Below, one piece after another: positions 49,462 through 59,828 of a stretch of DNA of 64,000 nt. The position numbers and the translations under genes are program-made. This stretch comes from Defluviitaleaceae bacterium. Lineage in GTDB: Bacteria; Bacillota; Clostridia; Lachnospirales; WRAX01. The notes under the pieces were generated by a model. It did no database searches. It was not told the DNA's origin and saw only the letters and a list, made by a program, of their open reading frames with translations. The DNA lies in contig WRAC01000007.1 in the NCBI GenBank assembly GCA_009780415.1, positions 1-64,000 on the forward strand, in the 5' to 3' direction. The stretch's first letter is position 1, and each line of letters opens with the position of its first letter.

Positions 49462-51222
49462 CTATATATACGAAGCCGGCAGCTCTTTTTGGCGTAATTT
49501 CAAGGTTTCCAGCTTTTCATACTCACTGTTGTCCATCGCGTCCTTAATCCGCTTTTGAATGTATTCACTTTTTATTCTTTTTATCCGCTCGTTTAAATTC
49601 GATTTCAACGCGTCTTCGTTTTCATATTCAATCACCCCGGCGAAAATTACGGATACTATATCCTGTTCGCTTGGCTCCTCAAAATGCCCGGCAAGCTCGC
49701 TCGGGGTAACGGTGCCTTTGGCGTCGCGCTTAGCGCGGATCAGGCCGTAAAGGGTTTTATACACGGGGAAAAGTATTTCCTCAGGGTCAAGGTTGTCCCT
49801 AATGGCCTCATAAAGATTTATATGCGTGGACATCCAATACAATACATTTCGGTAAGCGGCCATCAACGCTTCGGGCAAATCCGTCTTTGTACGCGGGGTT
49901 GGCACAGTTTTAAATACGTTAAAGTCCAATGATTGTTTTCCTTCGGCGGCTTCAACCCGCCCCCGGATGGCTTCAACTGTTACCCCCGTTTCCTTGGCAA
50001 CGGCATTTATATACACATCACGTTCGATAGGATCAGAAAGCTCCGCTAAAACCTGCGCCGCCGCCGACGCATACGCAACCCTGCCGTAATCGTCCTCCGA
50101 AACCTTTCCCCGAACAAGCGCAAACTGAAAATCCGTAGGCAGCATAGCATTGCCAAGAACCTCCGCAAACGCTTCCGCCCCGTATTTTATAAGGAACTCG
50201 TCAGGATCCTTCGCTCCCTCAAGGCGCAGTACCTTTATTTTCGTATTTTCACGGCGAAGGATGGGGATAGCCCTAAGCACCGCCGCCTCGCCCGCCGCGT
50301 CGCTGTCAAACAGCAGCACCGCCGTTTTACCGCGGAAATACTGGTTCAAAGCCCGCGCGTGCTCGCGCCCCATCGCCGTACCCAAGGTCGCCGCGACGCC
50401 CTCGAAGCCCGCCTGGAAAAGGGCCAGCGTGTCCATATACCCTTCAACGATAATAACAACATCGGATTTAGTTTTGCGCGCGAAATTAAGGGCGAAAAGG
50501 TTGCGGTTTTTTGAAAAAACGGGGGTTTCGGGCGAGTTCAGGTATTTCGGCCCGCCGTCGGTAAAGCTCCTGCCGCCGAAGCCGCACACGCGGCCCTGCG
50601 CGTCGATAATCGGGAACATGAGCATGTTACGGAACCTGTCGCCGTATCCGTTCCTTCCTTTGCTTGCCAAACCGCCTTTTTCAAGGACTTCATCGTCAAA
50701 TCCTTGTTCCCGGAGATATTTATACAGCCTGTCCCATCCCGGCGGCGAATAGCCCAACCCAAATTTTGCTGCCATGCTGTTTTTTATGCGGCGTTGTAAA
50801 AGGTACGCCCGCGCATGTTCGCCTTCCGTTTGTTTTAAACAATCGAAATAAAACCGCGCGGCCTTTGCGTTGGCCTCATAAATCGCGTCACGCAGCTTGC
50901 CCATGGCTTTACCCGCGCCGCCGCGTTCCTCCGGCAGCTCGATTCTGGCACGGTCGGCAAGGTGTTTTACGGCATCTACAAAGCTAAGATTTTCCACGCG
51001 CATGATAAAACCGACCACATTGCCGCCAGCATTGCAGCCGAAGCAATGAAACATCTGCATATCCGGGCTTACGGAAAACGACGGGGTTTTCTCCCTGTGG
51101 AACGGACAAAGCCCCAAATAGCGCCCCCCGCGCTGCTTTAACCGGACATAGGACGAGATCACATCAATAATATCGTTGCCGCGCCTTACATCATCCAGCA
51201 CCTCGTCAGAAAAAAACGCCAT
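49462..51222 (-). CDS. dnaG: DNA primase
   Basis: CHC2 zinc finger GLCPFHREKTPSFSVSPDMQMFHCFGCNAGGNVVGFIM; TOPRIM VVIIVEGYMDTLALFQAG. Confidence 0.96.
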   Translation of the reverse strand: MAFFSDEVLDDVRRGNDIIDVISSYVRLKQRGGRYLGLCPFHREKTPSFSVSPDMQMFHCFGCNAGGNVVGFIMRVENLSFVDAVKHLADRARIELPEERGGAGKAMGKLRDAIYEANAKAARFYFDCLKQTEGEHARAYLLQRRIKNSMAAKFGLGYSPPGWDRLYKYLREQGFDDEVLEKGGLASKGRNGYGDRFRNMLMFPIIDAQGRVCGFGGRSFTDGGPKYLNSPETPVFSKNRNLFALNFARKTKSDVVIIVEGYMDTLALFQAGFEGVAATLGTAMGREHARALNQYFRGKTAVLLFDSDAAGEAAVLRAIPILRRENTKIKVLRLEGAKDPDEFLIKYGAEAFAEVLGNAMLPTDFQFALVRGKVSEDDYGRVAYASAAAQVLAELSDPIERDVYINAVAKETGVTVEAIRGRVEAAEGKQSLDFNVFKTVPTPRTKTDLPEALMAAYRNVLYWMSTHINLYEAIRDNLDPEEILFPVYKTLYGLIRAKRDAKGTVTPSELAGHFEEPSEQDIVSVIFAGVIEYENEDALKSNLNERIKRIKSEYIQKRIKDAMDNSEYEKLETLKLRQKELPASYI

Positions 51223-51331
51223 TACCTACTTTCCTCCCTATAAATTAATAATTCGACATATATAAAGAAATTACTTTTTTTATCATAGTTTATATGCTTG
51301 GCAAATAAATTAGATATGTAGGAGGCGGATT

Positions 51332-53278
51332 ATGCATACGGCCAACATGAAAATAAAAAGAAAATTGCTTTTTATACTGGCGGTGTTCGAGGCAATGATG
51401 ATTTTCCTCCTATTCCGCGTTTTTTACATACAGGCCTTTGAAGCCGAGCATTTGCAACAGAGGGCATATGAGCAGCAAACCAGGGACAGGCTGATAGCCC
51501 CGAACCGCGGCACGATTTATGACCGCAACATGGTAGGCCTTGCCGTAACCGAAAGCGTTTGCTCAGTCAGCGTTATCCGCGCCCAGATACAGGACCCCGA
51601 GCATGTCGCGCGGGTTTTAGCGGAACTGTTGGATATGGAATACGAGGAAGTGCTGGCAAAGGTCAAGAAACGGGTGGCGCTTGAACGGATTAAAACGAAG
51701 GTGGACAAGGAAACCGCCGATAAAATCCGCGCCCTTGACCTGCCCGGCGTCGTTGTGGACGAGGACATAAAACGGATTTATCCCTTCGGTAACCTGGCAT
51801 CACAGGTAATCGGCTTTGTCGGAAGGGATAACCAGGGCATTATCGGGCTTGAGGCCAAATATGACCGTTTCATGAAGGGTGAGGCGGGCAAGATTTTAAC
51901 CCAGACGGACGCGGCGGGGCGTCAAATTACGGGCGGGGATATCAGCCGTCAGGAACCGGTGGACGGGTTGAACCTTGTAACAACCCTGGATTACGTGGTA
52001 CAGCGCTACGCCGAGCAAACAATTCAAAAAGCAGTGGATTTACGCGGGGCGAAACGGGGCCTTATTATCGTGATGAACCCGCAAAACGGTGAGATTTACG
52101 CCATGGCAAACTATCCCGGTTTTGACCTGAACGAGCCTTTTGAAATCAACGACCCTCAGCTTGCGGCGATCTGGCAGACATTTACAATGGACGAACAGCT
52201 CTCGCACTTAAACCGTATGTGGCGCAACTTCGGCCTGAACGACACCTACGAGCCGGGCTCGACGTTCAAGGTAATGACCGCCGCCGCCGGCCTTGACGAG
52301 GGCGTGATATCGCCCTCGGGCCACTTCAACTGCGGCAGCGGCACCCAAGTGGCGAACCGCTTCATAAAATGCTGGCGTTCACCAAGGAGCCACGGCTCCC
52401 AGAATTTTGTCCAGGGTATGCAAAACTCATGCAACCCCGTGTTTATGGAAACCGCCGCGAGATTGGGCAAAGAGACTTTTTACGAATACATGAACGCATT
52501 TGGGTTTACGTCAAAAACAGGCGTGGATTTGCCGGGTGAGGCCGTCGGTATTTTACATAAATTGGATAATGTAGGCCCGGTTGAGCTGGCGACAATGAGC
52601 TTCGGCCAAAGCTTCCAGATCAGCCCCCTGCAATTGATGCGCGCCGTGTCCGCCTGCGTGAACGGCGGGTACATGGTCACCCCGCATGTCGGCCTGAGGC
52701 TTACGGACTCGAACGGCATGATCGCGGACGAATTCGTTTACGAACGCGGCGAACAGGTTATTTCGGAGGACACCTCACGCCTTATGCGCGATATACTCGA
52801 AAGCGTGGTGGAGACGGGAACGGGCAACCGCTCGTACTTGCCCGGCTACAGGGTAGGCGGTAAAACGGCGACCAGCGAAAAGCTACCGCGCAGAAGCGGT
52901 AAGTACATCTCCTCATTTATAACGCTGGCCCCGGCGGAGAACCCGGCGGTTCTGGCCCTGGTGCTGATAGACGAACCGGTTGGGGCGTATTACGGCGGGC
53001 AGGTTGCCGGGCCGGTCATGAAAGAGCTTTTGGAAAACATTCTGCCGTACTTGGGCGTGGAGCCCGTGTACAGTGATTCGGAGCTTGAAATGAAGGGAGT
53101 CGGCACGGTTTCGGTGCCCCTCCTCACCGGCCTTGATTTTAAGACAGCCTCGGATATGCTTAAAACGCTGGGGGTAAACATCGACAGCTCGGGCGAAGGC
53201 AGCCTGATTACAAGCCAGTTCCCGCCCCCGGGTGAGGAAATCAACCGGGGAAGCAAGGTAATCGTTTACTTTGAGTAA
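51332..53278 (+). CDS. Penicillin-binding protein 2/SpoVD-like transpeptidase with C-terminal PASTA domain
   Basis: YEPGSTFKVMTAAAGLDEG (SxxK), GGKTATSEK (KTG-like), PASTA LLTGLDFKTASDMLKTLGVNI. Confidence 0.92.
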   Translation: MHTANMKIKRKLLFILAVFEAMMIFLLFRVFYIQAFEAEHLQQRAYEQQTRDRLIAPNRGTIYDRNMVGLAVTESVCSVSVIRAQIQDPEHVARVLAELLDMEYEEVLAKVKKRVALERIKTKVDKETADKIRALDLPGVVVDEDIKRIYPFGNLASQVIGFVGRDNQGIIGLEAKYDRFMKGEAGKILTQTDAAGRQITGGDISRQEPVDGLNLVTTLDYVVQRYAEQTIQKAVDLRGAKRGLIIVMNPQNGEIYAMANYPGFDLNEPFEINDPQLAAIWQTFTMDEQLSHLNRMWRNFGLNDTYEPGSTFKVMTAAAGLDEGVISPSGHFNCGSGTQVANRFIKCWRSPRSHGSQNFVQGMQNSCNPVFMETAARLGKETFYEYMNAFGFTSKTGVDLPGEAVGILHKLDNVGPVELATMSFGQSFQISPLQLMRAVSACVNGGYMVTPHVGLRLTDSNGMIADEFVYERGEQVISEDTSRLMRDILESVVETGTGNRSYLPGYRVGGKTATSEKLPRRSGKYISSFITLAPAENPAVLALVLIDEPVGAYYGGQVAGPVMKELLENILPYLGVEPVYSDSELEMKGVGTVSVPLLTGLDFKTASDMLKTLGVNIDSSGEGSLITSQFPPPGEEINRGSKVIVYFE

Positions 53279-53319
53279 TACCGGCTTACGTTCTTTATTT
53301 CCTTGAATACAAGCCGGTA
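53279..53319 (+). terminator. Hairpin after the PBP gene
   Basis: taccggctt ... aagccggta stem. Confidence 0.4.
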
Positions 53320-53321
53320 TA

Positions 53322-53342
53322 GGGTCGCACTTTGTGCGCCCG
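53322..53342. repeat. Short palindromic repeat, divergent copy D
   Basis: gggtcgcactttgtgcgcccg, imperfect dyad. Confidence 0.5.
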
Positions 53343-53388
53343 AATCCTTGACATTTACTGGGATTTACAATAAAATGGAATCTGCGGG

Positions 53389-54879
53389 GTGATAAGTTTG
53401 CAACTATCCAAGCTGTTAAGCGGCGTTAAACTGGTAAACGCCGGTAAAATACACGATATAGAAATAACGGGGCTGGAGGTTGATTCAAGGAAAGTAACCC
53501 CGGGATGCCTATTTGTCTGTATACGCGGAATGACGCAAGACGGGCATGAGTATATCGGGCAGGCGTTATCCTCGGGGGCGGCGGCTGTTTTATGCGAATA
53601 TATTCCTGAAAACGCGCCGGATGCCGCCGTGTACGCCCTTTGCGAGGATATGCCCGCCGCCCTTGGCACAGTATGCGCCAGCATGTACGGTAATCCCTTG
53701 GAAAAGCTTGATTTAGTCGGTGTTACAGGTACGAAGGGCAAAACGTCAACAACTTATTATATATCAGCTATAATGAACAGTACAGGCGCAAAAACCGGAC
53801 TTATCGGCACAAACGGCGCGTTTATCGGAAATAAGCCCATCGACATCCCGTACCAGACATCCTCAACCCCGGACATATTGGAGCTGTACCGCATATTGGC
53901 GGAAATATCGGATAACGGGGCAAAACACGCGGTTATGGAAGCCACCTCCCACGGCCTGGTACAGCGCAGGATGGAGGGCATAACGTTCAAACTTGGCGTT
54001 TTTACGAATATCACGCGCGACCATTTGGATTATCATAAAACCTTTGAAAATTATATCAGGGCAAAAGCCCTGCTGTTCAGACAATGCGAATTGGGGTTGA
54101 TAAACCGCGACGCCAAGTACGTTGGCGAATTGCTTGAAACGGTTACGATCCCCGTTAAATATTTCGGAATCGGAAAAGGCGACGGCTATTTTGCCGATGA
54201 TGTAGAACTTTTGCCGGATGGCGTACGTTTTAAAGTATACATTAAAGGGCGCAAACAAAGCTTTTCCCTTGGCGTGCCCGGAAAATTTACTGTCTATAAC
54301 GCTTTGGCGGCGATTGCGGCGGCCAGTGAATTGGGCGTTCCGGCTGATGCCATAGCGGAGGGCCTTAACGCGATAAAAGGCGTGCCGGGGAGATTCGAGA
54401 GCATCCCAAACAACCGTGGTATCAGCGTTATCGTCGATTACGCCCACACGCCGGACAGTCTGGAGAACATCATCACGGCGGTGCGCGAATTCACGACGGG
54501 TAAGGTTATCACGCTTTTCGGCTGCGGCGGAGACCGCGACAGAGGCAAACGCCCTCAAATGGGCAAAATTGTTGGTGAATTGTCGGATTTTTGCGTTGTA
54601 ACAAGCGACAACCCGCGAAACGAAAAACCGCAGGATATTATTTACGACATCCTGCCGGGAATAAAGGAAACAAACGCGGCCTTTACGGTGGAACCTGACA
54701 GGAAACGCGCCATTGAAACAGCCATAAACACGGCAAAACCGGGCGACACCGTTATTTTAGCCGGAAAGGGGCACGAACCCTATATGGAATTTGAGAACAG
54801 GCGGCGCGAGCCGTTTGATGATAAGGTCGAGGCAAGGAAAGTACTGGACGGGGGTGTGGCCGATGCGCCTAACGCTTAG
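53389..54879 (+). CDS. murE: UDP-N-acetylmuramyl-tripeptide synthetase
   Basis: GVTGTKGKTSTTYYI, TRDHLDYHKTFENYIRAK, SDNPRNEKPQDII. Confidence 0.94.
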   Translation: MISLQLSKLLSGVKLVNAGKIHDIEITGLEVDSRKVTPGCLFVCIRGMTQDGHEYIGQALSSGAAAVLCEYIPENAPDAAVYALCEDMPAALGTVCASMYGNPLEKLDLVGVTGTKGKTSTTYYISAIMNSTGAKTGLIGTNGAFIGNKPIDIPYQTSSTPDILELYRILAEISDNGAKHAVMEATSHGLVQRRMEGITFKLGVFTNITRDHLDYHKTFENYIRAKALLFRQCELGLINRDAKYVGELLETVTIPVKYFGIGKGDGYFADDVELLPDGVRFKVYIKGRKQSFSLGVPGKFTVYNALAAIAAASELGVPADAIAEGLNAIKGVPGRFESIPNNRGISVIVDYAHTPDSLENIITAVREFTTGKVITLFGCGGDRDRGKRPQMGKIVGELSDFCVVTSDNPRNEKPQDIIYDILPGIKETNAAFTVEPDRKRAIETAINTAKPGDTVILAGKGHEPYMEFENRRREPFDDKVEARKVLDGGVADAPNA

Positions 54880-56215
54880 GGAAATCGCAGCCGCCGTTAA
54901 CGGCAGGCTCAGCAAACCGGAGTATGAAAACCTAATAATATCAGGCGTTACGACAGATTCACGCAATGTACCCGAGGGTTCGCTCTTTGTCGCGGTAGCC
55001 GGGGAATTCTTTGACGGGCATGACTTTATACAAAGCGCGTTTCACAAGGGCGCGTCGTGCGCGGTGACGCATAAGGAGCTTGAATCGGCGCGGCCTTTGG
55101 TAATCGTTGAGGATACGCGTAAAGCGCTGCTTCTTCTGGCGTCTTATTATCTCGGCTTGTTCAATGTAAAAATTGTGGCAATTACCGGAAGCTCCGGCAA
55201 AACCACCACGAAAGACCTTATCGCCTCCGTGCTGTCACAGCGTTACCGAACGCATAAAACCACGGGCAACCTTAACAACGACATCGGCCTGCCCATTACG
55301 GTTTTTGCCATGCCAACCGATACGGAAACCGCCGTGCTTGAAATGGGCATGAACCATTTGGGCGAGATAAGCGTGTTAAGCCGCGTTGCAAAGCCCGATA
55401 TAGCGGTCATAACCAACATTGGCGTGTCACATATTGAGAATTTGGGCAGTCAGAAAGGGATTTTACGGGCAAAGCTGGAAATTCTGGAAGGGTTAAAGCC
55501 GGGCGGCTTTGCCATTTTTAATGGTGATGACGAACACTTAAACACTGTTAAATCAACAGTAAGCATTTACCGCTACGGCCTTGGGAAAGGTTTGCCTTTC
55601 CGTGCGATTAATATTGTGAAGCACGGTATCAGCGGAATCAGCTTTACCTGTCTGGCTGATAATCAAGCTTTCGACGTCTTTGCACCCCTGCCGGGAATGC
55701 ATATGGTATACAACGCGCTGGCAGCCGTTTCCGTTGGCTTGGCGCTGGGGCTTACATGCGAGGAAATCCAAGCGGGCATAAAATCTTTTCAACCTTCATC
55801 CTTCCGCTTAAACATAACGAAAAATAACCGCGGCATTACAATCATCGACGACGCGTACAACTCTAACCCGGTTTCCGCCGCCGCCGCCCTTGATGTGCTG
55901 GCCGAGGCGCAAGGCCGCAGGATTTGCGTCCTCGGCGATATGATGGAGCTTGGGGAGCGCGGCCCTTCAATGCATTACGAAACCGGCAAACACGCGGCGG
56001 GGCTTGGGATAGATTTGATTCTTTGCGTAGGGGAACTCAGCCGCCACACGTATCAAGGCGCGGAGGGTTCAAGCCGCGCAAGATATTTCGCGGATAAGGA
56101 ACAAGCCCTTAGTTTCCTTAAAAACGAATTGAGAACAGGCGACACGGTCTTGGTCAAAGCTTCGCGGGCAATGGCTTTCGAAGAAATATCGCGTGTGTTG
56201 ACGGGAGGGATATAA
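54863..56215 (+). CDS. murF: UDP-N-acetylmuramoyl-tripeptide--D-Ala-D-Ala ligase
   Basis: ITGSSGKTTTKDLIASVL, TGNLNNDIGLPITVF, MGMNHLGEIS, DDAYNSNPVSAAAALDVL. ATG at 54863 overlaps the murE 3' end. Confidence 0.94.
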   Translation: MRLTLREIAAAVNGRLSKPEYENLIISGVTTDSRNVPEGSLFVAVAGEFFDGHDFIQSAFHKGASCAVTHKELESARPLVIVEDTRKALLLLASYYLGLFNVKIVAITGSSGKTTTKDLIASVLSQRYRTHKTTGNLNNDIGLPITVFAMPTDTETAVLEMGMNHLGEISVLSRVAKPDIAVITNIGVSHIENLGSQKGILRAKLEILEGLKPGGFAIFNGDDEHLNTVKSTVSIYRYGLGKGLPFRAINIVKHGISGISFTCLADNQAFDVFAPLPGMHMVYNALAAVSVGLALGLTCEEIQAGIKSFQPSSFRLNITKNNRGITIIDDAYNSNPVSAAAALDVLAEAQGRRICVLGDMMELGERGPSMHYETGKHAAGLGIDLILCVGELSRHTYQGAEGSSRARYFADKEQALSFLKNELRTGDTVLVKASRAMAFEEISRVLTGGI

Positions 56216-56216
56216 T

Positions 56217-57200
56217 ATGTACGATTTCAACGATGCCGTGTACGCCATACTCATAGCGTTCTTTGTGTGCGTAGCCCTGATTCCGGCGGTTTTACCCATG
56301 CTTAGGCGGCTTAAATTCGGGCAGAACGTACGCGACGACGGGCCAAAGACCCATCTGACAAAGCAAGGCACCCCAACCATGGGAGGTATAGCCATAGTCG
56401 CGTCAATCCTGGCTTCCGGCATGTTCTTCGTAAGAGGCAATCCCGACGCCGCCGCCGTGCTCCTGACAATGGTAGGTTTCGCGGCAATCGGCTTTGCGGA
56501 CGACTATATTAAGGTAGTTATGAAACGTTCGCTGGGGCTTAGGGCGCGGATGAAAATAATCTTACAGATTGCTGTCTGCGCCGGGTTTTGGGTCTTTTTA
56601 TACTGGCGCGGGTACGATACAACGATTTACTTGCCATTTGCCAATTCAAGCTGGGATTTAGGCATTTTTTATACACCCGTTTACCTGATTTGCATGGTCG
56701 GCATTGTAAACGCCGTTAACCTGACGGACGGCGTGGACGGCCTGTCCTCCGGCGTAACCGTCCTCGTAACCGCGTTTTTCATGTTTATCATGCTGGCGCT
56801 TGAAAGCCCGCTCCTTCCCATAGCGGGCGCGGCTGCCGGCGCTTTGATGGGCTTCCTCCTCTTCAACACGCATCCCGCCAGGATTTTCATGGGCGACACC
56901 GGTTCGCTTGCGCTTGGCGGTTTTATCATATCATCGGCAATGATCCTGCGGATGCCGCTTGTACTGGCAATCGTGGGATTCGTTTATATCGCGGAAAACC
57001 TGTCCGTTATCATCCAAACCGGCTGGTTTAAATATACCAAGCGAAAATACGGAGCGGGAAGGCGCGTGTTCAAAATGGCCCCTCTGCACCACCACTTTGA
57101 ACAATGCGGCTTTAAGGAAACACAGGTGGTTGCGTTATTTTACATCGTTACGGCTATTTGCTGCCTGGTCGGATATATCGCGGCGCGGGGGCTGTTCTGA
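56217..57200 (+). CDS. mraY: Phospho-N-acetylmuramoyl-pentapeptide transferase
   Basis: GTPTMGGIAI, FADDYIKV, NLTDGVDGLSSGV, APLHHHFEQCGFKETQVV. Confidence 0.95.
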   Translation: MYDFNDAVYAILIAFFVCVALIPAVLPMLRRLKFGQNVRDDGPKTHLTKQGTPTMGGIAIVASILASGMFFVRGNPDAAAVLLTMVGFAAIGFADDYIKVVMKRSLGLRARMKIILQIAVCAGFWVFLYWRGYDTTIYLPFANSSWDLGIFYTPVYLICMVGIVNAVNLTDGVDGLSSGVTVLVTAFFMFIMLALESPLLPIAGAAAGALMGFLLFNTHPARIFMGDTGSLALGGFIISSAMILRMPLVLAIVGFVYIAENLSVIIQTGWFKYTKRKYGAGRRVFKMAPLHHHFEQCGFKETQVVALFYIVTAICCLVGYIAARGLF

Positions 57201-58588
57201 TGGACGGCACGGATTTCAGGGGCCGCAAGGTTTTGGTCTGCGGGCTTGCGCGCTCCGGGTTCGCGGCGGCGAAACTGCTTCTGTCCGGCGGCGCGGCGGT
57301 TACCGTGTCCGATAAGCTCCCTTACGCGGCGTTCTCAGCGAAAAAACTGGCCTATGCCGAAGAGCTGTCCGCCGCGGGCGCAAAGTTTTTATTCGGGCAA
57401 AGCCCCGAGCCCGTCGTCGGCGGCTTCCATTACATTGTCATAAGCCCCGGAATACCGATAGATTCGGGTTTTATCCTTAGGGCGAAGGAGCTGGGCATAC
57501 CCGTTATAGGCGAGCTGGAGCTGGGGAGCATGGCATGCCGCGCGCCGATTGCGGCGATTACCGGAACCAACGGAAAAACCACGGCAACAACGATTGCCGG
57601 TGAAATTTTATCAATATACCGGCCCGGTTCGCAGGTGCTTGGCAACATCGGCGCGGCGTTCTGCGAAAAGGCAGCCGGTATTCCGCCAACAGCGTGGGCT
57701 GTTATTGAGGCGTCAAGCTTCCAGCTTGAATCCGTCGATAAATTTCACCCAAAGATCGCGGCGGTGCTGAATATTTCCGAGGATCATTTAAACAGGCATT
57801 ATACAATGGAAAATTATATAGTCGCAAAAGAACGTATCTTCGCCCGTCAAGATGAGGCGGACGTATTGGTTTTAAACTATGACGATCCCATTTGCCGCGG
57901 AATGGCGGCCCGCGCGAAAAGCCGCCTCGCGTTTTTCAGTTTATCCGGCGAACCTTCTGGATTGGATAATACGCGCTGTGTATTTAACAACGGCGGTGAA
58001 ATTGTCTACCGCTATAAAAATTACTATGAAACCCTGTGGGAAGCAAGACGTATGCGCACACCGTTCAAGCATATCCTGGAGGACGCTTTGGCGGCGGCGT
58101 TGATTGCGATAGAGGCGGGCGCGGATATCCGGACCATATCCGAAGCCGTCTTGAATTTTACCGGTGTTGAACACCGGGTCGAGCTGGTCGGCGTTGTTGA
58201 CGGCGTTGAATATTACAACGATTCCAAGGCAACAAATGTCGATGCCGCCGTTAAGGCCTTGGCAGCGGTTGACGGACGTGTTATACTGATAGCGGGCGGT
58301 CAGGACAAGAATGCCGATTTCACGCAATGGGCCAAGCTCTTTCCCGACAAGGTGAAACGGCTGGTCATTTTTGGCGAAACAACGAAGCAAATTTCCCAAA
58401 CATGCAGCCGCATCGGGTTTTCAAGCTACGAACCCGTGAACGACTTGCGCGGGGCCGTGGCCGCCGCGAAATGGGCGGCTGCTCCCGGTGACAGGGTTTT
58501 GTTTTCCCCGGCCTGCGCAAGCTTGGATATGTTTGAAAGCTATGAGGAGCGCGGAAAGTTGTTTAAGCGTTACGTATTGGAGGTATAA
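57200..58588 (+). CDS. murD: UDP-N-acetylmuramoylalanine--D-glutamate ligase
   Basis: ITGTNGKTTATTIAGEIL, LNISEDHLNRHYTMENYIVAK, NDSKATNVDAAVKALAA. ATG at 57200 overlaps the mraY stop. Confidence 0.94.
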   Translation: MDGTDFRGRKVLVCGLARSGFAAAKLLLSGGAAVTVSDKLPYAAFSAKKLAYAEELSAAGAKFLFGQSPEPVVGGFHYIVISPGIPIDSGFILRAKELGIPVIGELELGSMACRAPIAAITGTNGKTTATTIAGEILSIYRPGSQVLGNIGAAFCEKAAGIPPTAWAVIEASSFQLESVDKFHPKIAAVLNISEDHLNRHYTMENYIVAKERIFARQDEADVLVLNYDDPICRGMAARAKSRLAFFSLSGEPSGLDNTRCVFNNGGEIVYRYKNYYETLWEARRMRTPFKHILEDALAAALIAIEAGADIRTISEAVLNFTGVEHRVELVGVVDGVEYYNDSKATNVDAAVKALAAVDGRVILIAGGQDKNADFTQWAKLFPDKVKRLVIFGETTKQISQTCSRIGFSSYEPVNDLRGAVAAAKWAAAPGDRVLFSPACASLDMFESYEERGKLFKRYVLEV

Positions 58589-58590
58589 AA

Positions 58591-59757
58591 ATGGAAAGTA
58601 CATACGGGCGGGGAGGCAAACAGGCAAGCGCCAAAACCGGCGGCGGGAAAAGCCGCATTACCATTACGGAGGTTGACGGCGTTATTGTGGCGACGGTTTT
58701 TGTGCTACTGCTGATCGGCATAATAATGGTATTTTCATCCAGCTACTATACCGCCATGACCAAAGGCCAGAGCATGTTTTCGTTTTTTATCGGGCAAAGC
58801 CGCGCGGCACTGTTGGGGATTGTCGCTATGATTGTTATGTCAAAAATAAACTATAGGATATGGGGAAAACTTACGCCTATTATGTACTTGGCAAGCATAG
58901 TGCTGTTGATTTATACCGGATTTTTTGGCAAACTGGTAAACGGCGCCCGAAGATGGATAGAAATACCGGTTTTCGGATCTTTTCAAACGGTTGAGTTTGT
59001 AAAGCTTGCTCTAATCCTATTCCTCTCCTTTTTATTTTATCACAGGAAGGATATGTTAAAATCATGGGTGGGCATCGGCATTGCGTCCATTATAACCCTC
59101 GTGCCCGCCGCCATAGCCTGGCAGCACACGGACAGCCTTTCTAGCGGCATAACCCTCGCGGCAATCGGATTCGGCATGATATTTATCGCCAGCCCGTATT
59201 TTTGGCGGTTTATCGGGTTGCTTGGCGTCGCGTTCGTTGGCATGGTCTCATATTTAACATTTTCAACCGGACATCAATCCCGGCGTTTCGCCACCTTCGG
59301 CAATCCTTGGGCCGACCCGCTGGGCGCGGGATACCAGACGATTCAAAGCCTGTACGCCGTGGCTTCCGGCGGCTTGTTCGGCTTGGGGCTTGGAAACAGC
59401 AGGCAAAAACTTATGTATATGATTGAGCCGCACAACGACTTTATCTTCGCTATAATCTGCGAGGAACTGGGCCTTGTCGGCGCGTCCGTGGTTATTTTAC
59501 TTTTCTGCATATTAATTTACAGGGGTGTGCGCGTCGCCATGAATGCCGCAGACATGCTCGGCACACTGATAGCGACGGGTATTGTAGTTATGATAACCGT
59601 ACAGGTTATAATAAACATCGGCGTCGTGACGGATACCGTCCCCAATACGGGTGTGCCGCTGCCATTCGTCAGCTACGGCGGTACCTCCATATTATTCCTT
59701 ATGGCTATGGTAGGGATATTACTGAATGTATCAAGGTATACAAGGAAAAGAGGTTGA
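58591..59757 (+). CDS. ftsW: FtsW/SpoVE-family glycosyltransferase
   Basis: INIGVVTDTVPNTGVPLPFVSYGGTSILF; GLGLGNSRQKLMYMIEPHNDFIFAIICEELG. Confidence 0.92.
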   Translation: MESTYGRGGKQASAKTGGGKSRITITEVDGVIVATVFVLLLIGIIMVFSSSYYTAMTKGQSMFSFFIGQSRAALLGIVAMIVMSKINYRIWGKLTPIMYLASIVLLIYTGFFGKLVNGARRWIEIPVFGSFQTVEFVKLALILFLSFLFYHRKDMLKSWVGIGIASIITLVPAAIAWQHTDSLSSGITLAAIGFGMIFIASPYFWRFIGLLGVAFVGMVSYLTFSTGHQSRRFATFGNPWADPLGAGYQTIQSLYAVASGGLFGLGLGNSRQKLMYMIEPHNDFIFAIICEELGLVGASVVILLFCILIYRGVRVAMNAADMLGTLIATGIVVMITVQVIINIGVVTDTVPNTGVPLPFVSYGGTSILFLMAMVGILLNVSRYTRKRG

Positions 59758-59781
59758 CATCAAAACTCTGTTTGTTATAAT
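59754..59781 (+). promoter_or_regulatory. Sigma-A promoter for gntR, -35 overlapping the ftsW stop codon
   Basis: TTGACA (59754-59759), 16 bp, TATAAT (59776-59781). Confidence 0.75.
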
Positions 59782-59828
59782 GGATATATAACATATCTGT
59801 AGTATAGTACATATAGGGGGTATGTAAT

